A stretch of 21,535 nt of DNA, from contig DHGK01000126.1 in NCBI GenBank assembly GCA_002402755.1, positions 9,166-30,700 on the forward strand. Direction: 5' to 3'. The stretch comes from Planctomycetes bacterium UBA4800. Lineage in GTDB: Bacteria > Planctomycetota > UBA8108 > UBA8890 > UBA8898. Numbering within the stretch: the stretch's first letter is position 1; each line of letters opens with the position of its first letter. A program made the position numbers and the translations under genes. This document shows, piece by piece, positions 15,353 through 21,535 of this stretch. The notes under the pieces were generated by a model. The model ran no database searches, was not told the origin of the DNA, and worked only from the letters and a program-made list of their open reading frames with translations.

Positions 15353-17275
15353 CTACTCCTGCGCGACGCAGATCCGGTTGCGGCCGCCTGCCTTGGCGGC
15401 GTAGAGCGCGCGGTCGGCGGCCTTGAGCAGCAGCTTGGTGGATATCGTGGCGGCCGCGCGGGCGGCGACGCCGATGCTCACCTCGACATGGCCCCTCACT
15501 CCTGCGACCTCGAAGAAACCGGCCTCGACCTTGGCGCGGACGTGCTCGGCGACGGTGCGGACGCCCTGCTCGTTCGTATCCTTGCAGATCACCAGGAATT
15601 CCTCGCCGCCGAAGCGGCAGACGACATCGCTCCTGCGGACGTTCTCGCGCAGGATCTGCGCCGTCTGCTGCAGCACGAGGTCGCCCGCATCGTGGCCGTG
15701 CGTGTCGTTCACGGCCTTGAAATGGTCGATGTCGACGATCATGCAGGCGATCGGGCGGCCGTAGCGGATGGCGGTGCTCCACTCCTGCTCGAGCCGTTCG
15801 AGCGCGTAGCGGCGGTTCGCGAGCCCCGTGAGCGGATCGGTGAGCGCCGCGCGCTCGAGCTTGCGGTTGGCGACGCTCAGCTCGGCGGCGTAGTGCTTGA
15901 TCTCCTCCTTGTCCCGCGCCACCTGCTCCTGCAGGTTGACGATGCGGCGCGCGGCGCGCACGCGCGCGAGAAACGCCCGCGGGTTGAACGGCTTGACCAC
16001 GTAGTCATCCGCGCCGGCGTCGAACGCCTCCACGAGATGACTCTCGTCCTCGCACGCGGTGAGCATGATGACGTAGATGGATTTCGTCTGCTCCGATTGC
16101 CGCAGCGCCTTGCAGAGCTGGACGCCGGTCATGCCGGGCATCATCCAGTCGGTCACGATGAACTGCGGGTTGCTCTCGAGCGCCCGCCTGAGGGCGGTCT
16201 CGGCACCGGGCGCGGTCTCGACCGCGTGGCCCTCGTGCTGGAGGAGCGCGCCGATGAAGTCGAGCAGCGCGGGGTCGTCGTCGACGACGAGAATCCGCAT
16301 ACGCTCGGGGTCCTTGGGCTCGGCGCCGGCCCGCGCGTCATCCCGCCCGGCCTGCGCGATCTTCTCCTCGTGGGTCTTGGTCGTGGGGACGCCGAGCAGG
16401 CGGCCCAGCCGGCGCCATTCGCCGGCGGCGGTCCCGAGCATCTCGGCGAGCCCCGCGGGGTCGAGCCCCGCCTCCCCGGCATGCGCGTCCAGGGCGGAGA
16501 GGAGCGGGGGACGGAGCGCATCCTCGGCCCGGCAGACGGCCGACATGTGCCGCGCGACGTGGAGCAGCGTCGCGAGCCGGGAATCGCGCGATACGGGGTC
16601 CAGCCCCGAGCCGGCCGGGTCCTCCTGGCAGCGGGCGGCCTCCACGAACACCGCGGGCAGCCCCCAGTCCTCGAGCATCGCCGCGGTGAGGTCGTTGTGA
16701 TCGAGCGCGAACTCCTCGCGCTCCAGGCGGCAGAGCTGCTCCTCCTGCGAGGCGCCCGCGGCGGCGAGCACCTCGGTGTAGCGGTCCGGGTGGATCGTGG
16801 CCAGGGCGAGGCGGCCGATCTGACACAGAAGCCCGAAGGAGAAGGCCTCGTCGGCGTTCGCCGACTTGATGGCGCTGGAGAGCATCTGTGCGCTCACCGC
16901 CGTCGCGAGCGACTGCGACCAGAAGCCGTCGTAGTCGAACTTCCGGCAGGGACTGTTGCGATAGCTGGAAAGGAGCGAGAATCCGAGGGCGATCTGGCTG
17001 CCCCGGTAGACCCCGATGCGGATCGCGGCTTCCGTCACGGAGGCGGCGGGGCGGCCGGCGCAGGTGCCGGCCGTGTTGGCGTACTTGAGGATGCGCCCGG
17101 ACAGCGCCGGGTCGCACTTGAGCACCTGCGAGAGCTGCTCCACGGTGGTGTTCGGGTCCTGCGTCAGGCGCAGCACCGCCAGCGCCACGCCCGTGGGAGA
17201 CGGCAGGCGCCCCGTCGCTTTGAGCTCGTCGATGCGAGTCTTGTTCTTCACGAACGGCACAAGGCTCCCGACCAT
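15353..17275 (-). CDS. HDOD-REC-GGDEF signalling protein (diguanylate cyclase)
   Basis: 640-residue cytoplasmic protein joining three modules. Residues ~15-215 are an HDOD domain (GRLPSPTGVALAVLRL, QVLKCDPALSGRILKYANTA), a non-catalytic HD relative. Residues 326-445 are a receiver domain: acidic cluster 332-334, phospho-acceptor Asp376 in VTDWMMPG, Thr406, Lys428. A helical linker follows, then a GGDEF domain (DPLTGLANRR from 480) with GGEEF at 556-560, an active-type signature that makes cyclic di-GMP. RRSD five residues before it is a classic inhibitory I-site, so product feedback is expected. The start at 17275 is the first Met with HDOD-like sequence; I see no clear ribosome site. No partner histidine kinase is nearby. 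Confidence 0.93.
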   Translation of the reverse strand: MVGSLVPFVKNKTRIDELKATGRLPSPTGVALAVLRLTQDPNTTVEQLSQVLKCDPALSGRILKYANTAGTCAGRPAASVTEAAIRIGVYRGSQIALGFSLLSSYRNSPCRKFDYDGFWSQSLATAVSAQMLSSAIKSANADEAFSFGLLCQIGRLALATIHPDRYTEVLAAAGASQEEQLCRLEREEFALDHNDLTAAMLEDWGLPAVFVEAARCQEDPAGSGLDPVSRDSRLATLLHVARHMSAVCRAEDALRPPLLSALDAHAGEAGLDPAGLAEMLGTAAGEWRRLGRLLGVPTTKTHEEKIAQAGRDDARAGAEPKDPERMRILVVDDDPALLDFIGALLQHEGHAVETAPGAETALRRALESNPQFIVTDWMMPGMTGVQLCKALRQSEQTKSIYVIMLTACEDESHLVEAFDAGADDYVVKPFNPRAFLARVRAARRIVNLQEQVARDKEEIKHYAAELSVANRKLERAALTDPLTGLANRRYALERLEQEWSTAIRYGRPIACMIVDIDHFKAVNDTHGHDAGDLVLQQTAQILRENVRRSDVVCRFGGEEFLVICKDTNEQGVRTVAEHVRAKVEAGFFEVAGVRGHVEVSIGVAARAAATISTKLLLKAADRALYAAKAGGRNRICVAQE

Positions 17276-17540
17276 CCGAATTGCGATTGCGCGGCGGGCG
17301 CCCGGCGCCGGCCGCGAACGACGCGCCCGGAGCGCGTTCCTTCCGCGTTCCGGGCACTCCGCCCTGGAGTGTCGTACAACTCTACCTCGGAGCCGGCGAG
17401 AGGGGCGCCGCGCCGGAGGTGCGGCGGTCGCAAGTAGTTGCGGCGTACGCCGGATGCGGGGGGCCGCGCTCGTGCCGCCGCCGAGGCCTCTCGGCGCCGC
17501 TCGACACGTTCTCGGACCGTGCCGCCGCGCGGGGCGCGTT
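17276..17540. other. Intergenic DNA upstream of the signalling gene
   Basis: GC-rich DNA between two minus-strand genes, forming with the terminator region a 305-bp gap. Open frames here lack ribosome sites and recognisable sequence. I could not find a convincing -35/-10 pair for the signalling gene on the minus strand. Confidence 0.5.
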
Positions 17541-17575
17541 CCGGGCGCAGCCCGGGCCGGCGGCGCGTGCCGCCG
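17541..17575 (-). terminator. Double hairpin after the E1 gene
   Basis: Two back-to-back GC hairpins lie just past the E1 stop. 17558-17575 has a 7-bp stem CGGCGGC / GCCGCCG with a 4-base loop; 17541-17555 has a 6-bp stem CCGGGC / GCCCGG with a 3-base loop. No T run follows on the minus strand, so intrinsic termination is uncertain. Confidence 0.4.
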
Positions 17576-17580
17576 CGGCG

Positions 17581-20061
17581 CTACACGCCCTCGCGCGCCT
17601 GCCGTTCGAGCTCGCCCGCGGAGCGGTTCGTCTGCGGGGTGTAGCCGGGGAGCGGCAGGATCGACGCATGGATCGCGTCGAGCAGCCAGCTCACCTGCGG
17701 GAAGAACGAGTGCTCGAGCTCGGCCGGCGGCGTGATCCAGTTGCGAGAGCCCACCATGGTCACGGGCGCGTCGAGGTGGTTGAAGGCGAACTGCGAGATG
17801 TACGCGGCGATCGTGTTGATGTAGCTCCCGCGCTCGCACGCATCGGAGGTGATGAGCAGGCGGTTCGTCCTGGCGAGCGACGCGATGACGGGCTCGTAGT
17901 CGAAGGGCACCAGGCTGCGCCCGTCGATCACCTCGGCCTCGAGGCGGAAGCGCGTCGTGAGCGCCTCCGCGGCCTCGATCGCGGTGTAGAGGGTGGGGCC
18001 GAACGACAGGATCGTGAGATCCTTGCCGGGGCGCTTCACCTCGGGAACCCCGATGGGAATCTCGTAGCTCTCGCGGGGCACGCCGCCCGGGCGGAACAGC
18101 TCGGTCACGCCGTAGGTCTTCTGGCTCTCGAAGCAGATCACCGGGTCGTTGCCGCGCAGGGCGGCGATGATCAACCCCTTGGCATCGTAGGGCGTGGCGG
18201 GGTAGATGACCTTGAGGCCCGGCATGTGGGTCGTGAGCGCCGACCAGTCCTGCGAGTGCTGCGCGCCGTACTTGCTGCCGACGGAGATGCGCACGACAAC
18301 GGGCATGGGGAGATCGCCGCCCGACATGGCCTGCCACTTGGCGAGCTGGTTGAAGATCTCGTCGCCGGCGCGCCCGAGAAAATCGGCGTACATGAGCTCG
18401 ACGAGCGCGCGGCCGCCCTCCAGGGCGTAGCCGACGGCCGAGCCGATGATCGCGCCCTCCGAGATCGGCGCGTTGAAGAACCGGTGGTAGGGGAAGCTCT
18501 CGGTCATGCCGCGGTACACGCCGAACGCGCCGTCCCAGTCGCGGTTCTCCTCGCCGTAGGCGATCAGGCGCGCGTCGCGGTGGAACTCCGCGAAGATGCC
18601 CTCGAAGAGCGCATCCCGGTACGACACCGCCTTGGACTCGGGCAGGGGCTTGCCGCCGGCGAGCCCGGCGCGCTGCTTGCCCGCGAGCGCCTTCCAGCGG
18701 CTGTTCTCCTCCAGCGGCTTGAGGGCATCGCCCGGGCGGAGCGGCACGGCCGGCGACTGGGGCGCCTGCGCGAACATGAGCTTCGCGATGCGGTCGGGGT
18801 GCGCGACCGCATCGATGCGGGGGGAGCGCGCCGAGTCGGTCGCGAGCGTGAACGCCTTGGCGACCTTGGCCTTCGCGTAGGCGTCGAGCTTCTCGATGTC
18901 GGCGGCGCCCGCGAGCTTCGCCTGGAGCAGGCCGCCGGCGTACTCGCGCAGCGGGTCGGCCTTCTTCCACATCTCGATCTCGTCGCGCGAGCGGTAGCTG
19001 CTCGCGTCGCTCGGCGAGTGTCCGCTCTGGCGGTAGGTGAGGATGTCGAGGAGCACCGGCCCCCGGCCCGACGCGATGAGCTCGCGCTTGCGCCTGATCG
19101 CGTCGGCGACCGCGAGCGGGTTGTTGCCGTCCACGGTCTCGGCGTGCATGTTGTGCGGGTTGACGGCCGCGCCGATGCGCGAGAGCTGGTCGAATCCCAT
19201 CGTCTCGCCGCGGGGCTGGCCGCCCATGCCGTAGAAGTTGTCCATGAACGCGAAGATGATCGGCAGGCCGCCGCGGCGCTTCTCGGGCCACAGGGTCGTG
19301 AGCTGCCCCATGGAGGCGAAGTTCAGGGCTTCCCAGACCGGCCCGCACGCAGACGAGGCATCGCCGATGTTGGCAATGACCATGCCGGCGCCGTCCATGA
19401 CGCGCTTGAAGAGCGCCGCGCCCGCCGCGATGTCGCCGCTGCCGCCGACGATGGCGTTGTTCGGGTAGATGCCGAAGGGCGTGAAGAACGCGTGCATGCT
19501 GCCGCCCATGCCGCGGTTGAATCCCGGCTCGCGGCCGAAGATCTCGGCCAGGAGCCCGTAGAGGAGGAAATCGACGGCGCGCTCGAAGGCCGCGCCGGCC
19601 GGGTCGAGCGTCTCGGTGACGGCGAGGATCGCGCCGCCGTGATACTCGCGCATGATGCGCTCGAGCTCCGCGCCGTCCAGCGCGCGGATGGCGGACATGC
19701 CCTTGGCGATGATCTCGCCGTGGCTGCGGTGGCTCCCGTAGATGTGGTCCTCAGTCCCGAGGAAGAACGCCTCGCCCACGGCCGCGGCTTCCTGGCCGAT
19801 CGAGAGGTGCGCAGGGCCCTTGTGGTCGTAGGCCATGCCCTCGTAGGAGCCCAGCTTCTTCACGGCGTCGAGCATGCCCTCGAACTCGCGGATGAGCGCC
19901 ATGTCGCGGTAGATGTTCAGCGCGGCCTCGGCCGAGAGCCACCGGCCCGCCTGCACCTCCTCGCCGACCGTGCGCCGGTACTGGTTGATGGGAATCTCCC
20001 CGAGCTTGAGCAGGGAGGGGCGTCTCATGACCGACGGATCGAGCGTGAGCTGTTTTACCAT
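17581..20061 (-). CDS. 2-oxoacid dehydrogenase E1, fused alpha and beta
   Basis: Thiamine-diphosphate enzyme that decarboxylates a 2-oxoacid and passes the acyl group to a lipoyl E2. 826 residues, longer than usual alpha/beta fusions (about 690). The alpha part (to ~440) shows HLSIGQEAAAVG, GSHRSHGEIIAKGM, NRGMGGSMHAFF and the TPP/Mg motif starting at Gly233-Asp234, with Ala235 in place of Gly, and reaching Asn275. The beta part (~479-826) shows GEENRDWDGAFGVYRG, NAPISEGAIIGSAVG and GAQHSQDWSA. The ATG at 20061 has GAGG upstream and a strong promoter. No E2 or E3 gene is in the window. Substrate (pyruvate, branched-chain acid or acetoin) is unresolved. Confidence 0.9.
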   Translation of the reverse strand: MVKQLTLDPSVMRRPSLLKLGEIPINQYRRTVGEEVQAGRWLSAEAALNIYRDMALIREFEGMLDAVKKLGSYEGMAYDHKGPAHLSIGQEAAAVGEAFFLGTEDHIYGSHRSHGEIIAKGMSAIRALDGAELERIMREYHGGAILAVTETLDPAGAAFERAVDFLLYGLLAEIFGREPGFNRGMGGSMHAFFTPFGIYPNNAIVGGSGDIAAGAALFKRVMDGAGMVIANIGDASSACGPVWEALNFASMGQLTTLWPEKRRGGLPIIFAFMDNFYGMGGQPRGETMGFDQLSRIGAAVNPHNMHAETVDGNNPLAVADAIRRKRELIASGRGPVLLDILTYRQSGHSPSDASSYRSRDEIEMWKKADPLREYAGGLLQAKLAGAADIEKLDAYAKAKVAKAFTLATDSARSPRIDAVAHPDRIAKLMFAQAPQSPAVPLRPGDALKPLEENSRWKALAGKQRAGLAGGKPLPESKAVSYRDALFEGIFAEFHRDARLIAYGEENRDWDGAFGVYRGMTESFPYHRFFNAPISEGAIIGSAVGYALEGGRALVELMYADFLGRAGDEIFNQLAKWQAMSGGDLPMPVVVRISVGSKYGAQHSQDWSALTTHMPGLKVIYPATPYDAKGLIIAALRGNDPVICFESQKTYGVTELFRPGGVPRESYEIPIGVPEVKRPGKDLTILSFGPTLYTAIEAAEALTTRFRLEAEVIDGRSLVPFDYEPVIASLARTNRLLITSDACERGSYINTIAAYISQFAFNHLDAPVTMVGSRNWITPPAELEHSFFPQVSWLLDAIHASILPLPGYTPQTNRSAGELERQAREGV

Positions 20062-20143
20062 GCGAGTACCTCGGTGAATTCGGTGTGCCCGCCGCCCGGG
20101 CGCAGGCCTTCGCGCCGCGCGGTTCGCCCGCAACGGACCCCGT

Positions 20144-20173
20144 ATTGTAGCAGCACCGGCGCGCGCTTGACAA
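20144..20173 (-). promoter_or_regulatory. Sigma-70-like promoter of the E1 gene
   Basis: On the minus strand TTGTCA (20168-20173) is followed after 18 bases by TACAAT (20144-20149), preceded by TGC as an extended -10. Both hexamers match consensus at five of six positions. The leader to the ATG is about 75 bases. Confidence 0.65.
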
Positions 20174-20197
20174 GGTCTTCACCACGCGCCGGCCCCC

Positions 20198-20226
20198 TTC
20201 TGCCGCCGGCCCCGAAATGCTATAAT
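20198..20226 (+). promoter_or_regulatory. Extended -10 promoter of the small membrane-protein genes
   Basis: TGCTATAAT (20218-20226) is a perfect extended -10. The -35 position 17 bases upstream (TTCTGC, 20198-20203) is weak, as is common with extended -10 promoters. The likely transcript start is about 25 bases before the GTG at 20259, with GAGGTG in between. Confidence 0.65.
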
Positions 20227-20258
20227 CATTCTTTCTTGACGGTATTCGAGGTGCATAC

Positions 20259-20729
20259 GTGACAGACGCCGGAACTCGTCCTCAACGTTCGCGGAGAAGA
20301 GCGCAGCAGCCGAAGCCCAAGGCGCCGCTCTGGGTCATCCTCGTGTTCATCGGCGTGCCGTCGGTCGCGATCGTGTGCATGCTGGGGTACATCATCCACC
20401 GCGATCTGCTGCAGGCGCCGCCGCCCGAGCCGCCGCCGCCGCCGCCGGACCCGTCGGCCATCGTGAAGGAGGCCGACGCGCTGTACCATTCTGCGCTGAA
20501 GGATAGGGCGGCGGCGCTGGCCAAGGCCAAGGAGGACAAAGATCCCAGCTTCGAGTTCGACTCGGCGATCAAGAAGCTCAAGCAGGCGAAGACGTTGTAC
20601 CAGGGGATCATCGATCAGATCATGGAAGCCAACGGCGGCCAGCTTCCCGATGACTATCGCGGGTACGAGAGCAAGAGAAACGAGATTCAGCGGGCCTTGG
20701 GCGACACGGCCAAGATGAAGAACTTCTAG
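20259..20729 (+). CDS. Small single-pass membrane protein, helical periplasmic domain
   Basis: 156 residues; family not recognised. The start is GTG at 20259, with GAGGTG 5-10 bases upstream and a good promoter. The N-terminus is Arg/Lys-rich (RSRRR, PKPK), then a transmembrane helix at about 24-46 (LWVILVFIGVPSVAIVCMLGYII). A run of Pro (54-64) leads to a helical domain with repeat-like spacing (ADALYHSALKDRAAAL and AIKKLKQAKTLYQGI), suggestive of a degenerate TPR. The positive-inside rule puts the helical domain in the periplasm. Another bitopic protein is encoded 50 bp downstream; the pair may form a complex. Confidence 0.8.
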   Translation: MTDAGTRPQRSRRRAQQPKPKAPLWVILVFIGVPSVAIVCMLGYIIHRDLLQAPPPEPPPPPPDPSAIVKEADALYHSALKDRAAALAKAKEDKDPSFEFDSAIKKLKQAKTLYQGIIDQIMEANGGQLPDDYRGYESKRNEIQRALGDTAKMKNF

Positions 20730-20779
20730 CGGCGCGGCGGCCCGGGACGCGCCCGCACGGCAAGGGCCGGGAGGCGGCG

Positions 20780-21283
20780 ATGGAGAGAAAGCGGGTCGGA
20801 CACGACGATGCGCGGCACGCGCAGCGCGCCGTGGAGAAGGATCTGCTGACCGGCGTCATCCTGGCGATCGTGATTCCCGTGCTCGCGTTTCTCCTGGCGC
20901 GGGCCCTGGACCTGGCGGGGTGGGGCGAGGGCCCCCCGAAGCTGAAGATCGAGCGCCCGCCCGTGTCGATCGCGCACGCGCGCGACATGCTGCTCGAGCT
21001 CAAGCGCCTGTACGACGAGAACTACCGCGCCGTGTTCGTGCCGCGAGTCGAGCGCGCCAAGAGCGCCGGCGGCACGGAGGAGCACTCGCGCGAGTTCAAG
21101 TGCGCCGACAGCGTCTTCACCGAGTGCCGGAAGATCATGGCGCGCCTGGGCGAGGAGCGCGCCCGTCCCGACAACGAGCTCGGGCCCGTCCTGGCCGACA
21201 TCCAGCGCTGGGAGCAGGAGCTGGCGCAGGCGGCCGCCCGCCACGACGAGCTCAATCCGGTGCCGGCGCACATGCGGCGCTGA
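20780..21283 (+). CDS. Small single-pass membrane protein, helical C-terminus
   Basis: 167 residues; family not recognised. GGGAGG lies 6 bases before the ATG. A short basic N-terminus with His and Asp residues precedes a transmembrane helix at about 22-41 (LLTGVILAIVIPVLAFLLAR). A Pro-containing linker (GEGPPKLKIERPPVS) leads to a mostly helical, charged domain (ARDMLLELKRLYDENYRAVF, then a Glu/Arg-rich stretch) with two Cys in KCADSVFTECRK. The layout matches the preceding gene: basic N-terminus, helix, Pro linker, helical domain. The two are probably co-transcribed from 20226. Confidence 0.8.
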   Translation: MERKRVGHDDARHAQRAVEKDLLTGVILAIVIPVLAFLLARALDLAGWGEGPPKLKIERPPVSIAHARDMLLELKRLYDENYRAVFVPRVERAKSAGGTEEHSREFKCADSVFTECRKIMARLGEERARPDNELGPVLADIQRWEQELAQAAARHDELNPVPAHMRR

Positions 21284-21291
21284 GAGCCCGC

Positions 21292-21368
21292 GTAACCGTG
21301 CACGGGTTTTTTCCGTTGCCGTCTGAGTGCACAAGCCTCACGTCAGAGATGGAAGACAGAGAAAGAAG
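21292..21368. repeat. Degenerate partial copy of repeat family B
   Basis: GTAACCGTGCACGGGTTTTTT at the left, then TGAGTGCACA and CACGTCAGAGATGGAAGACAG, align loosely with the first ~65 bases of the family B copies. It starts 9 bases after the stop of the preceding gene and abuts a better copy, forming a short tandem pair. No gene lies in 21284-21535. Confidence 0.55.
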
Positions 21369-21535
21369 GTAACCGTTCACGGTTTTCTCGCCGTGTTCGG
21401 GTGCACACACGTGTCATCTGACGGAGAAGAAACCACAGAGGCACAGATAGCACAGAGAAGACAACGGAGAGAGACCACCGCGGAGCCATGTAACGTCTCA
21501 CGTTCCGTTCTCTGTGCCCTCTGTCTTCTCTGTGG
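21369..21535. repeat. Family B repeat, second good copy (cut by window end)
   Basis: Matches 14992-15169: GTAACCGTTCACGG start, conserved hairpin CACGG...CCGTG, CATCTGACGGAGAAGAAACC, CCACAGAGGCACAGA, and ends with CTCTGTCTTCTCTGTGG. The CCACAGAG...CTCTGTGG arms can pair. Its right terminus lies beyond the window. Confidence 0.85.

Noticed and set aside
17276..19348. Extension of the HDOD protein upstream to 1331 residues
   Set aside because: The frame is open through the E1 gene in another phase, but that part is Arg/Pro/Ala-rich. HDOD-like sequence begins at the Met at 17275.
20167..20226. TTGACA at 20167 paired with TATAAT at 20221
   Set aside because: The spacing is 48 bases, far outside 15-19. 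The overlapping TTGTCA on the minus strand fits the E1 promoter instead.
17281..20262. A 993-residue plus-strand frame opposite the E1 gene
   Set aside because: It is antisense to a clear TPP enzyme, is Arg/Ala/Glu/Val-rich, and has no ribosome site or motif.

Overview
The window is about 21.5 kb of very GC-rich bacterial DNA whose genes mostly overlap or sit a few bases apart. It encodes a complete-looking type II secretion system (T2SS) with an outer-membrane secretin and several predicted lipoproteins, so the host is a diderm. The gene order, the Asp/Asn-rich loop in GspK, the Gly-rich secretin, a DUF6786-like lipoprotein and the dispersed 'cacagaggcac' and 'cttcgtgtctttgtgg' repeats suggest an uncultured lineage near Planctomycetota, Lentisphaerota or Hydrogenedentota. 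That placement is inference; no marker gene is present.

Bases 1-11450 (+ strand) are one long T2SS operon: gspE (5' end outside the window), gspF, the pseudopilins gspG, gspH, gspI, gspJ and gspK, the assembly-platform genes gspL and gspM, a small GspC/PilP-like periplasmic protein, the secretin gspD, and a small predicted lipoprotein translationally coupled to gspD. Several junctions are stop/start overlaps. From gspL onward the order equals that of pilM-N-O-P-Q in type IV pili (GspL = PilM+PilN, GspM = PilO, GspC-like = PilP, GspD = PilQ). The ATPase (E) drives the platform (F, L, M). This assembles the G-K pseudopilus, which pushes folded substrates through the GspD channel, and the C-like protein should bridge platform and secretin.

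Bases 11506-15352 hold a DUF6786-like lipoprotein on the minus strand, a 12.8-13.2 kb block of three tandem palindromic repeats, and a two-gene plus-strand unit (short-chain dehydrogenase, then secreted alpha/beta hydrolase). The hydrolase stop codon lies in the first bases of a second repeat family. The hydrolase and the lipoprotein are exported, but nothing here shows they are T2SS substrates.

Bases 15353-20061 (- strand) hold an HDOD-REC-GGDEF signalling protein and a long fused alpha/beta E1 of a 2-oxoacid dehydrogenase complex, with no E2 or E3 beside it. A divergent promoter region (20062-20258) separates E1 from two small plus-strand genes for single-pass membrane proteins of unknown function. 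The window ends in two more copies of the second repeat family. I found no rRNA, tRNA, CRISPR array, transposase or phage gene, and no clearly new multi-gene system. The best candidates for new biology are the lipoprotein after the secretin, the paired small membrane proteins and the MITE-like repeats.
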